Assembly: GCA_015680905.1 (NCBI GenBank)
Contig: CM027383.1
Location: forward strand, 35,524,501-35,588,500
Length of the DNA: 64,000 nt
DNA from: Coptis chinensis
Taxonomy: Eukaryota > Streptophyta > Magnoliopsida > Ranunculales > Ranunculaceae
Direction of reading: 5' to 3'
Of this stretch, positions 22,810-33,865 are shown in pieces; positions within the stretch are counted from its first letter, which is position 1, and each line of letters opens with the position of its first letter. A program made the translations under genes and the position numbers. The notes under the pieces are model-generated. The model did no database searches, was not told where the DNA came from, and saw nothing but the letters and a program-made list of their open reading frames with translations.

Positions 22810-24146
22810 CACCCAAAACTGTATTATAAAACCCCATAGAGATGTAACATTTTGGTTAATTTTGTGTTTAATAATTATGAAATAATCGCATTCTCGTGCT
22901 TTTGCAGGTTAGAGCAACTAACATAAAAATGATGATAAAGCCAGTATTTAAGCACGGAATAGGGAGTATACATAAGCTTTCCGATCAAGCCCATGTGAAA
23001 CCCAACAAATCCGGACTAAAGCCCAAAGACTCAAACAGTACATAATTAAGTCAGAACAGGATTACATGCACAGAAGCATCAAACTTCCGGAGCTCATATC
23101 TCTTGAACCTAGACTCCGATTTCGGCAAGTAAGCTGTCCAGATGATCAGCACGACTAGCTCTATCTTAGGCTAGAAATTGTAGAAATTGACGTCCGGGCC
23201 CACTAATGGACATAGCAAATGGACCTACCTTCCGGACCCACAAGAAGATATGAGTCATCAATCATGGAGCATGTCAAGACAAAAGTGCCAAATTATTGGC
23301 ACAAATGGACACCTTGCATGTGGTTAAATGATGTTTATTCAAAATAGTGAAATTTTGGCATGATTTGGTTTTTTAGATAGGTTTGTAATAAATGAGGGGA
23401 GGTGATTTCACGTGGGAGGAGAGAAGAGAAAGGTTAAGTGGGTTAATTTTGGAAAAAAGTCCTTAGTCACATTTAGGAGCATTAACTCCACTTGACTCCT
23501 TTTTCCTTCCTTGTCTAGTAGTTTTAGTTTTTAGTTTTTGGTTTTATGTAAAAACTTGTAATAGTTTTAATGGTAGCAACTCTTGTTTCTCTAAATAAAA
23601 TCTCAATTTCTTAAGGCAAATTTGTTCTTCTATTATTATTCTTCCTTTTCCTCTCTCTCATTAGTATACATAACACATGATCATTGTAATCTTATGATCA
23701 TGAGCTAAATCCTCCATTTGTGGAGGGTTAATGGTGCTCATATGAGGAACCACTTTTGTATGGATTTTCTAGTAAGTTGTTTAGGAAAAACAAACTAGAC
23801 TTTACATCCTACCCCAAAATGGTAGTTGGTGTAGAGTCTAGTTAGGAATCAAGGTGATGACTTAGAGATAAGTCATTGCTTTTGTTCCACATACTAACAA
23901 TATGATGTCAGAGATGAATTATATTGTTAGGGATAAAAAATATGACCTTTGTTAGGATTTGTCTATGAATTCTAGGAAGATTAAGAGACAATAAACTAGA
24001 GTCAAACAATAGATGTTTGTTTTCACATGAGGAGAATTAACTCTCCACACCTTTCTATAAATCGATTTTTACTTTGTTTTAGTGTGCATGATTACGTAAC
24101 ATTAAGAATCTAAAAAACAGCTAAGTAATTTTAGTATAACTAATCA
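22810..24146 (+). repeat. Related Athila-type solo LTR, first bases missing
   Basis: CACCCAAAACTGTATTATAAAACCCC is collinear with the start of the 1388-bp LTR, but the leading TGATAA is absent. Later landmarks keep their order: a TTTTGCAGG block, AATCCTCCATTTGTGGAGGG near 23709, and CTCCACACCTTTCTATAAATC near 24047. It ends near AACTAATCA. No internal region follows. Its sequence differs strongly from the LTR next to it, so it is a separate family. Confidence 0.6.
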
Positions 24147-24329
24147 TAAAATAAAAACTTACTCACTAGTCCTAAGGAGCATAATAACAAGCTTGTAAGT
24201 TGTCATAGACTTTAGGTTGGTTCGAATTCCTACTCGATCTAAATGCACGAAGATACGTGAGTAAGGGCTTGAGTCTACACTGAACGGAAAGAGAATCCAA
24301 ATCTTTATACCGCAAAGTATGGATATCAC
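24147..24329. other. Unassigned stretch between two LTR remnants
   Basis: No coding or repeat match was seen inside the window. It may be the lost 5' part of the next element's LTR or unrelated flank. Confidence 0.3.
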
Positions 24330-24495
24330 AGAACTACGTTCTTGAGACTTGATCCCATTGATAATTTGGGTACGTAGGCAATCACAATGTATAGTCTCAT
24401 CATTCTCCCGATCACCATCACTTTTCTAACTACTTTTCTACGTTCTTCGTCTTTTTCGTCACCACTTAGTATTTTGACCATATTTGGTCGAAACA
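24330..24495 (+). repeat. 5' LTR remnant (3' end only)
   Basis: The stretch from AGAACTACGTTCTTGAGACT to TTTGGTCGAAACA matches 37298-37463 closely. Upstream sequence does not match, so the left two thirds of this LTR were lost or replaced. Confidence 0.8.
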
Positions 24496-24498
24496 TAA

Positions 24499-24514
24499 TT
24501 GGCATCGTCTGTGG
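24499..24514 (+). promoter_or_regulatory. Primer-binding site of the Tat-type element
   Basis: TTGGCATCGTCTGTGG follows the LTR. It matches TTTGGCGCCGTCTGTG of the second Tat element except where GCGCCG has become GCATCG. Confidence 0.6.
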
Positions 24515-24551
24515 TTCTTATTCAAAACCGATGATCATGTTCTACAAAAGT

Positions 24552-24835
24552 TATGACGAATACTCGACAAGCCTAAGTTCTTGATGCACTTACTGACGAT
24601 CATCGTGAATGTGAGGTTCAAGGTCAACCTGGTGGTATCAGACTACTCCCTCCTATTCATTTTCAACACCCGATTGCATGCGACCCGGCTACCGTTCCAC
24701 TGATATGCCAAATTATTCAGCACAAAGTTATTGCCTCTGTCGATTCCTCATCATCTATTGCGGATAATGTCAGTCATATGTCTCAAGAAACATTTCTTCA
24801 AAAGTGTACGAGTGTACGACAAACATAACAATTAC
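24552..24835 (+). pseudogene. Short gag N-terminal remnant
   Basis: ATGACGAATACTCGACAAGCC (MTNTRQA) after the primer-binding site resembles a gag start. A patchy open stretch follows, with TDDHRECEVQGQ-type sequence and Ser-rich text. There is no capsid domain. Low certainty. Confidence 0.35.
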
Positions 24836-24877
24836 TACAAACGTCGTCTGAAACAAACCATTCCTCTCAAAAATGAT

Positions 24878-25125
24878 GTTGTATCTGTCACACCACAATG
24901 TAACACACACCAATGACATCGTATCATGTGGGATCATTTACGTGGTGAAGATAAGATTCGTATTGTTCGCAACGTACGTCATCCACGAGTTTTTGAAAAT
25001 GGTGTTGTATCTGTCACATCACAACGTAACACACGCCAACAACATAGTTACATGTGGGATCATTTAAGTAGTGATGATTAGATTCTCGTTGTTCGCAATG
25101 GTTATCCACGAGTTCAAGATAATAA
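24878..25125 (+). repeat. Two tandem copies of a 126-bp segment
   Basis: GTTGTATCTGTCACA starts at 24878 and again at 25004. Both copies carry CATGTGGGATCATTTA and ATCCACGAGTT. The copies differ at scattered sites. Confidence 0.7.
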
Positions 25126-25134
25126 ATACAGACT

Positions 25135-25850
25135 TTGCAATGGTTACTTTTCACAAATCTCAGCAAAGCGTATCTAATTCATATTTGTCCATTGTCGTTT
25201 GATAGTGATGATGGTTGTCTCATATTATTTGTTAGTACGACTCTTATATCAGCTGAATGGATACATTCTTGCTTTGAGAAAATGGCATTGGCCTTGTTTC
25301 ATGCTGTCAGACGTCTTAATCTTATTTCAAAGAAGGAATAGTCAAAGTTTATACTTATCGAATATCCGCTGCACAAGTTTTTTTCGCAATGTCTATGGAT
25401 CGAGTCACAGAATAGAAAAGTTACCTTAGCGCTTACAACATTGTCTCTGATACTAATACAGTTAAAAAGAGACAAACTTTGGTTTCGCTAATGGCTGATT
25501 TTCTTATCGATGATATTCCTATGTCGAACGCATTACTCGATGAGGAACATGTTGATCCCTAATTGTCATTACCTCCTTGGAGCAATGACTTGAAATATTT
25601 ATCGGATATATCAGATGATTGTTAGATTTACACCGATAGTTTGCATAATAAGTCTGGCTCTGGTCTTGGTTTTGTCATTTTGAAGCTGAATGAAGACATA
25701 ATTGGGAGGTCTCTACGTTTAGGTTTTGATGCTTCACATAATATGGCCAAGTACGAAATTGTCATTGGAGGTATACGCACAACTCTTCAGTTGGGGCGAC
25801 TAAGTTACGATTAATTATTCTAAGTTAGTCGCTAGCCACTTTAAATGATA
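25135..25850 (+). pseudogene. RNase H and second (archaeal-type) RNase H remnant, Tat lineage
   Basis: The first part reads STTLISAEWIHSCFEKMALALFHAVRRLN, which fits the end of the Ty3 RNase H. The second part reads MADFLIDDIP and then, after a stop, IYTDSLHNKSGSGLGFVI and RLGFDASHNMAKYEIVIGG, matching the aRNH domain that Tat elements carry before integrase. The layout is the same as in the minus-strand Tat element at 40453-41703. Several stops and frameshifts make it non-functional. The RT that should precede it is absent. Confidence 0.7.
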
Positions 25851-26189
25851 ATATGCGACTCGCGATGATAGAATGGACGACTATTTGGACTTAGTTCAAC
25901 GAATTACATGAAATTTTACATCTATCAATATTGTATAGTATCCGCATTATGATGTAAGACATCCTGATTCTATCGCATACTTATCCATGGAAAATCAAGT
26001 CGTCGATGTCACGACAACACTAGATTAACCATTTATGCTATCAGATGATTCCAACGAGCTTGACACTGATAATGTCTCAGTATCTACCGACGACAATCAT
26101 GCAGCTGACGATGCTCCAAAATTCCTGATGACCAAAAACTCTATCGCAGCAACATAAGTCTCAATCCTATCCTTCGTTGTTTGGGCAGA

Positions 26190-26420
26190 ATGAACGATTT
26201 ACTAGGCCTCGAAAAAATTCATTCAGGACTATGTGAACACCACTCTCAAGGGCGAAGTCTCGCTCACATAACAATGACCTAATGATATTGGTAGCCATAC
26301 ATGCCAAAGGATGTTAAGCGTTTGTCTAACAAGTGTATGCATTGTCAAAAACATGATATGTGATATGGGTCAAACTTCCCGCGATGAAGTGTCATCCAAT
26401 CCATAAACTTTGGTCATTTG
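26190..26420 (+). pseudogene. Integrase zinc-binding domain remnant
   Basis: The translated stretch IHSGLCEHHSQGRSLAHI, a stop-broken YWYPYMPKDVKRLSNKC and MHCQKHD match the HHCC domain of gypsy integrases. The catalytic core that should follow was not found before the array. Confidence 0.65.
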
Positions 26421-26681
26421 CAAAATAGGGCCTTAACATTGTTAGTTTATTTTCGACAGCCCCGACAGTGTTCGTTTCTTGCTCGTCGTAACAAATTCTT
26501 TTACTAAGTGAGTGAACAAAATAGACAAGTTGAACGAAAAACCGGACAAAAATTTGGTAGTCTGTTTCCAGTTCAATAGTTTCTTTTCCATTATTATCTT
26601 TGCACTTTTCAAGATTTGGTGATCAATAAAGTCTTTCTTTCACTTCAGTTACAATGGTATAATTTTGTTTCCATCCCAACA

Positions 26682-27290
26682 TTATTATCGCTACGACAAA
26701 ATCTGACGAAGTTACCACGTTTAGCTTCGCCAGTCTAAGTTTGAATGCTTTTATGCTTGCTTAGTTCATTACTATCGCTACGACTAAATTTGACGAAGTT
26801 ACCACGTTTCGCTTCATCAGTCTAAGTTTGAACGCTTTTACGCTCGCTTAGTTCATTACTACCACTACGACTAAATTTGACAAAGTTACCACGTTTAGTT
26901 TCGTCAGTCTAAGTTTGAACGCTTTTACGTTCGCTTAGTTCATTACTATCACTACGACTAAATCTGATGAAGTTACCACGTTTAGCTTCGTCAGTCTAAG
27001 TTTGAAAGCTTTTACGCTTGCTTAGTTCATTACTATCGCTACGACAAAATTTGATGAAGTTACCATGTTTAGTTTCGTCAGTCTAAGTTTGAACGTTTTT
27101 ATGCTCGCTTAGTTCGTTACTATCGCTACGACAAAATCTGACAAAGTTACCACGTTTAGCTTCGTCAGACTAGGTTTGAACGCTTTTACACTTGCTTAGT
27201 ACGTTACAATCATTACGACAAAATCTGACGAAGTTACCACGTTTAGCTTCATCAGTCTAAGTTTGAACGTTTTTATGCTCGCTTTGTCTA
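26682..27290 (+). repeat. Seven tandem units of exactly 87 bp
   Basis: Units start at 26682, 26769, 26856, 26943, 27030, 27117 and 27204. Each reads roughly TTACTATCGCTACGACAAAA, GACGAAGTTACCACGTTTAG, CTTCGTCAGTCTAAGTTTGAA, CGCTTTTACGCTCGCTTAGTTCA. Copies differ only by substitutions; no length change was seen. The array lies in the 3' region of the Tat element. Confidence 0.9.
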
Positions 27291-27589
27291 ATTTTGCCAA
27301 GTTAAGTTAGCATTGGGGGCGTTTTTCTCTACATGGAGGCGTTTCGTTCTATTTCATTTCAACTACATAAATCAACAAAATTGTCAGTTTTCCGTAGGTA
27401 TGTTATCTGACACAACAACAATATTCAATAGCAAACCCATACTTTATTTTTATTTTTCATCAAAAGAAGTTTTAGCTCTATGGTATTACATTCACACAAT
27501 TACCTAATAAATTGTCTCTGTCAATTGTCTTACGGTCGCTCAATTAAATCTTCGTTTTCTTCTTCGAAATCTCCATTTGCTTCGCTTAA

Positions 27590-29060
27590 CACTTTCGGTT
27601 AACTATCTTCCGCAATCATTATTTTTTCTAAGGCATTGCGCCGCTCTTTTTCAACGAAAATTCTGTCAGCTTTTTTAATTCTTCTACGACATTAATTAAC
27701 ACCTTTCTGTGCGAAACTTTTCTCCGTCGACTCTTTGTGAATATAATTTGCTCGTAATACCGCAGTTTCTCCATGCGGCGAAAATTCGCATTACGTCAAC
27801 TTTCTTAGCATAAACTTTCTTCAGCTTCTTTATTTTTTCTAAGGCATTATGCTGATCTTTCTAAGTGAAATTTTTCGAGCAAAATTTTCCGTCTACTTCA
27901 TTATTTTTTCTAAGACATTCAACCGATCTTTCTGAGTGAACTTTCCGAGTGAAACTTTCCGTCAGCTTCATTATTTTTTCTAAGGCATTGGCCGATATTT
28001 CTGAGAGACTTTTCGTCGATTTTTCTGAGTGAAAATTTTCTCCAACTTCTTTATTTTTTCTACAACATTGTAGCACGATCACCCTGAGCAAAACCTTTCT
28101 TCAACTTCTTTATTTTTTTCTAAGGCATTGAGATCTTTTTGCTCGAAATTTTTCGTCAATATCTTTTGCTCGTAATTCTTCTGTTTCAACATGTGACAAA
28201 AATACAAATATTTTCATTAGTCCTTCAGACTTAACCAAAATTTTAAGATAACTGATAAAAAATACTAACATACTTGTTTAATGCTGTCGACAATCATTGA
28301 CACCGCTTAAAGTATTTTTCCAGCTCATCCACGCTGAACGACACTTTTTCTTTAGCCATTGCTTTTCGAATAGTCGCACCGACATTCTCTATCATTATTT
28401 CCTTTACAATCCGGTTCTTTTTTTTTTTTTTTTTTCGCGCGCAAGCCCTTTTTTTCTAAGGCATTGTGCCGATCTTTATACGAGAAATTTTCCGAGCAAA
28501 AATTTTCGTCAGCTTCATTATTTTTTCTAAGGCATTGTGCCGATCTTTCTATGAGAAATTTTCTAAGCAAAATTTTTTGTTAGCGTCATAATTTTTTCTA
28601 AGGCATTGTGCCGATTTTTCTAGGAGAAATTTTCCAAGCGAAATTTTTTGACAGCTTCATTATTTTTTCGAAGGCATTAGGCCGATCTTTCTACGAGAAA
28701 TTTTTCGAGCAAATTTTTTTGACAGCTTCATTATTTTTTCTAAGGCATTCTGCCGATCTTTCTACGATAAATTTTCCGAGCGAAGATTTTTGACAGCTTC
28801 ATTATTTTTTCGAAGGCATTAGGCCAATCTTTCTACGAGAAATTTTTCGAATGAATTTTTTTTTGACAGCTTCATTATTTTTCTAAGGCATTATGTTGAT
28901 CTTCTAAGCGAAATTTTCAGAGCGGAAATTTTCGACAACTTCATTATTTTTTCTAAAGCATTGTCCTGATCTTTTGGAGTGAAACTTTCCGAGCAAAACT
29001 TTCCGTCAGCTTCATTCTTTTTTCTAAGGCATTGAGATCTTTATGTTCGAAACTTTTCTT
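27590..29060 (+). repeat. Second tandem array, about 71-bp unit, diverged
   Basis: The unit pattern is CTTCATTATTTTTTCTAAGGC, ATTGTGCCGATCTTTC, TACGAGAAATTTTCCGAGC, AAAATTTT. Roughly fifteen to twenty copies occur, more diverged at the left. A poly-T interruption sits near 28421-28435. Reading frames seen on either strand here are products of the repeat. Confidence 0.8.
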
Positions 29061-29123
29061 CGCAGACTTTTCATCTAAATCTTTTGCTCGTAATTCCGCC
29101 GTTTCCACCTACGACAAAAAAAT

Positions 29124-29128
29124 ACAAA

Positions 29129-29137
<9 letters not shown>
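29124..29137. repeat. Left target-site duplication of the LINE
   Basis: ACAAAACTTTATAT, identical to 35990-36003. Confidence 0.85.
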
Positions 29138-29197
<60 letters not shown>

Positions 29198-29202
29198 TTT
29201 TT
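29138..29202 (-). repeat. LINE 3' tail: A14 plus (TA)n microsatellite
   Basis: On the plus strand about 25 TA units are followed by 14 T residues at 29189-29202. On the LINE strand this is poly(A) followed by TA repeats, directly next to the target duplication. Confidence 0.85.
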
Positions 29203-29308
29203 GGGCAAAATGTGAATATATTAATATTAATATAAGGTTACATGATGAGTCAACATTAACCAGTTACAGAAAAGGATCCCACCATATTGCAAAAAGAGTG
29301 AACATACT

Positions 29309-32300
29309 CTAGCTAAATCTAAAGTACACCTGATCAGGGCTCTTGATTTTGGGCACAAAAGATGGACGTGATGCACTCCATTCCGATGCATCAAAATCCA
29401 AAGTCGCCCCATGCTTTGCTGCCGAGTCAGCACTAAAGTTAGCTTCTCTCCAACTGTGTTTATCCTCAGGATATCAAGTTATGAGTGGCTCTTTCCCATC
29501 TAGTCTTCAGTTTCCATGGAATGTGATCATTTCCAAAAGATTGGGCAACCGATTGGGAGTCAGTTTCTATCCATATTACCCTCCAGCCATGCGCAATGGC
29601 TATCTCTGCTGCTAATACAATCGCAATGCTTTCTGCTTCATAATTGGTGACCACCCCGAGGCCTTGTGCCCGAATGCCCGATAAGTTGGATTGGTAATCT
29701 CTGAATGTTAAACCAAATAGCATCCTCTTCCCCGTTTCCGGTGAACATCCATCACAATTGATTTTAATTTCTCCTTGTTCCGGCGGGTACCAGCTGACTT
29801 GTTGAACTGCACTGAACGGCTTTGGCTTGCATTCGATGTCTAATGAGTGTAGAATAGCAAGTTCGGCAGCAGTGTTGTACATGTAGCTCATAGACAGACG
29901 CCCAGTGACTTGAATGCCCTTCCTAACCTGGTTCTTTATGTGTCCTGAGCTGAATCTGGCGTCATTGTATCTTTGGCAATTTCTCATCTTCCAAATGGCT
30001 ACTAGCATGCTTAGAACTGCGGCAGTCCACAACTCTCTGATCAATGGACTTGCAAGTCTTTTTGCTTTAAAAAGACCCTTTAAGTCTATCTCTCCTGCTG
30101 CTATTATCGGATTCAAATGGAATAACTGAAGAATCCATTCCCATAGTGCTTGAGTGATGGGGCAGCTCCATAACAAATGGTCGTAACTCTCCTCCTCTTC
30201 TTTGCATCCCTCACACTTTGAGACCAGCGGAATGCATTTACTCTTCACCTTATCATCAGTCGGGATGATTCTTTGCAGTATTTTCCAAGCTATTCCAGCT
30301 GTCTTGGGATGCACATAACTGTTCCAAATGATAGTACCCCACCAAACAGCTGCCCCTTTCTCTCTAATAGTGTCGAAGGCTGAGGTCACCGAGAATATGC
30401 CTTCCTTATCCGGTTTCCAAATTCTACTATCCTCCATCCCAGTACTTGGTGGCAGCAGCGAGTTGAGATCCATCCCTAGCAGTGCGAACACATTGATCAA
30501 ACTATCTGGAAAGCTCCATTGATTGTTCACTATCAAATCTCGAACTTTTGAGGAATGATTGCTCCAGTTGAATTGTGGATGCAGGGCTATTGCCGAGTTT
30601 GGACCAGCCCAATCATCTCTCCAGACGTCTAGAGAGCTACCCGATCCAATAGACCAGCCCATATGCCCTTTCATTTCTTCCAACGCCCATTTCAGCCCTT
30701 TCCAAATGGAGGAGCATTTGTGGCTAGCCGACCACCTTCCGTGCCGGGTTGTATTTACGCACCATATCTGCGACCAATTGGTTGTCCGTCGTGATCATAT
30801 GCCATGCCGGTTCATGAGCAATGCAAGGTTCAACTCCTTCGGGGTCTTAAGCCTAGTCCCCTTCCGCCTTTGGCTTACACACTTTAAGCCCATTTTAGCG
30901 TGATAGTCTTTCTTACTGCTGGGTTTCCAGACCAGATGAAGTTTCTTATGGCTTTTTCCCCTTCCTTTATGCTTTGTCTCGGCCATTTGTAGATCCCCAT
31001 GTTGTACACTGGTATGCTGTTCAGTATAGATTGTGCAAGGACTACTCTCCCCTGAAATGAAAGTAACTTTCCTGCCCATCCACTTGCTCTCTTTTTGATC
31101 TTGTCAACTAGAATTTGCATGCTAGATTGTGTGACACGACCTTTGAATAACGGTACCTCCAGGTATACTTCAGGCAAGGAGCCTTCCTTCATGTCAAAAA
31201 TTGCTTCCACCTTTCTTCTTTTGGTGCCTGTCATGCTTCCGAGGAACAACTTACTTTTTTCTTTGTTTATGAGCTGTCCAGCCGCTAGTTGGTAGTCATT
31301 TAGGCAATTTCTCAAGAATCTGAGTCCTTTTAGACTTCCATTTGCAAATAGGATGATGTCGTCCGCAAACAGAAGATGTGATGGAGAAAATGTATTCCCT
31401 ACAAAAGCCATAAGGATGGTTTTGCCTGAAGATTGCGATCTCACTCTGCGCTTCGCTCGAGCATCCTCCTCTCGCAATAGCAAATAGAATCGGGGATAGT
31501 GGGTCTCCTTGCGAAGGCCTCGCGCGATGCCAAAATATTCCACATGGTCCACCGTTTATCAAAATAGAGATCTTTGCGCTGCTGAGAATGGCCTTGATCA
31601 TTTCGCGGAACTTCGGCCAGAATCCAAAACTCTCTAGCACCATAAGCAGGAAATCCCAGCTTAGAGAATCAAATGCTTGGGATATGTCCAATTTGATGAC
31701 TGCGTTCCCACCCCTTCTTTTTATATGCATATCATTAATGAGTTCTGAGGCCATCGCAATTGCCGTACTTCTTGTTCTCCCCTTCAAAAAACCATGTTGC
31801 TCACAACAGATGATGTTCGTGACAAAAGAGGTTAGTCGGTTAGCCAAAATTTTAGTAACAATCTTAAAAAGGAAGTTACATAAACAGAGAGGCCTATACT
31901 GACCAATCTCCCGGGCATTTGGGCACTTCGGAATCAGCACCAGAAAATTTGCGTTCATTCCTTCCGGGATGATGTGGTCAGTGAAGAAAGACATAATGGC
32001 TCGACAAACGTCAGTGCTCACTATGCTCCAACAATTCTGGAAGAACATGCCTTGAAAGCCATCCGGCCCTGGGGAGCTTTGTGGATCCATACCCATGACT
32101 GTGTCTGTTATTTCTAACCTGCTCGGTATGGCTATTAGCATTTCATTTTGCTGGTCTGTAACCGCCTGTGGAATGAGGTTCAGAAGCTCCTGGTTTCGCT
32201 GTACCGGAATGGCCTCAAACTTGGCTTTGTAGGCTTGCACCCTGTATTCCTTGATCAGACCTTGGTCGTGCAAAATAGTACCTTGAGTTGTCTTGATCTC

Positions 32301-33420
32301 CTCAACAAAATATTTGGCCTGCCGCATTCGTGCTTTAGCCTGGAAATAAGCCGAGTTTCTATCCCCTTCAAGCTCCTCTTTTATGCTTGCTCTTTGTTTC
32401 CACATAGTGGCTTCCGTGTTCATGAGGTTTGAGATGAGTTTCTCTGTTTCCATTTCTTGTAAGTGCAGCTGGACATCAAAGGCCTCCTGCTCTTGCTGTT
32501 TTTGGATGTCTTTGAGGGATTTGTTTGCCTGCGCAATTTTATCTCTAGTGCCCCAGTATGTTGCTTTATGCCAGGCCTTTAGAGTACCCTTGAGTCTTTT
32601 GAGCTTGCGCATCACAAGACGAATTGGACCATCACGCATTGGCTCACACCAGCTTAACTTTACGAAATTCATAAACTGATTGTGCTCAAGCCAGATCTTT
32701 CTAAACCGAAAAGGCACATTTTCCGGCTTACTGTTTTTGTGACACCAGCCCATTACTGGAGAGTGGTTAGAGAACTTGCGTTGCAATATCTTGCATCTCT
32801 AGTTAGGATTCTCTATCAGCCAGCTGTTGCTTACAAGTGCTCTGTCTAGCTTTGCCAGAATCCGCTTCTTCCCTATTTGCCTATTGCACCAGGAGAAGCT
32901 ATGCCCCAGAGTAGCAGTGTCCAAAAGGGCATTATTGTTAATGAAATCCACGAACTCATTCATTGCTCTTTGGTTCGGATACCTTCCACCTTTCTTCTCA
33001 GATCTTGTGGTAATGGAGTTGAAGTCGCCAATTACAAGCCAGGGAGTGTTTAATGCGCCCACAACCCCAAGATCTTCCCATAAGGCTCGTCTTTGTATAT
33101 AGAAGCATTTGGCATGCACAAAGGAAATGAAGTGCTGATTCATATTTACAGTTATATGCTGATCATTAATGACTACCACATTCACTGCCATGTCATTCTT
33201 CCAAAAAACCCAGATATTTCCTATTTTGCTCTCCGGTGGGTTATCGCCAAAATTATTCGTATCCCCCGTTAATCAGCCATGAAGGAGTAATGATTGGGAG
33301 CTATAAGAGGCTCGCCAAACCAAGAAAGTCCGGCTTATACTTCAGTATAATTTCTTCTAAGTATAACTTAGGAGAAGTTCTTCTCATTCATGAACATTCC
33401 GAATAGGGCGTTAGGTCATT
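29309..33420 (-). pseudogene. LINE ORF2: endonuclease, reverse transcriptase, zf-RVT, RNase H
   Basis: Order on the minus strand: an apurinic-type endonuclease (about 33420-32740) with VIGDFNS, SWCNRQIGKKRILAKLDR and NHSP; its start is scrambled. A TAG at 32799-32801 replaces a likely Trp codon. The RT (32786 to about 30884) has VLIPKCPNAREIGQYRPLCL, KLDISQAFDSLSW, GDPLSPILFAIAR, then a frameshift near 31480, and LLFADDIILFA with the catalytic DD. After another break, 30683-29466 is open for 405 residues with zf-RVT (CEGC...HLLWSCP) and RNase H residues in NCDG, YEAES and ETDS. The RNase H end continues in another frame (WREANFSADSAAKHG) to a stop at 29309. The enzyme performs target-primed reverse transcription. 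Confidence 0.9.
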
Positions 33421-33865
33421 AATTATCTTGAGCTATTTTTCCTCGCCTCTAGTGGATGGAGGAGAGTACTCCCGCAACATCCATTTTGGCTTATACTTTT
33501 TCTTTCTCAAATGCGCCATGGCTCTTCCCCGGACTCTTCATTCTCATCATCCGCTAGGTCAGCCATTAACCGATCTCAACAAAGTGAATTTGCCTCATCT
33601 ATTAATTTGGATATGTTTCCGTCTCCCAAGGATGTATTCTCAACATGTCCCGTCGATGTCGATGATTAAAGAAGTCAAATCCGGCCATTCATTAAACTCC
33701 CTCATCTTTTGGCGCTCTTCTGTGAAATTTGTTAAGTTGGCCACTCTTTGAGACGCGGCTCGGTAGCTCCATTTTACCACCCTATCCTCTGGAAAAGAAT
33801 TTGCCTCAACAAAATTCTTCATGGGTGAAGTTAGACACTATGTTGGAGGTAGGGTCATGTGCCGT
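33421..33865 (-). other. LINE segment between ORF1 and ORF2
   Basis: Short stop-broken frames only (for example WSYRAASQRVANLTNF). It may hold the lost ORF1 end and ORF2 start. Confidence 0.4.

Noticed and set aside
27861..28793. Several 60-77-residue frames in the 71-bp array
   Set aside because: They are repeat-derived and change frame from unit to unit.
26682..29060. Regular direct repeats resembling a CRISPR array
   Set aside because: Units are contiguous without unique spacers and lie in a plant retrotransposon.
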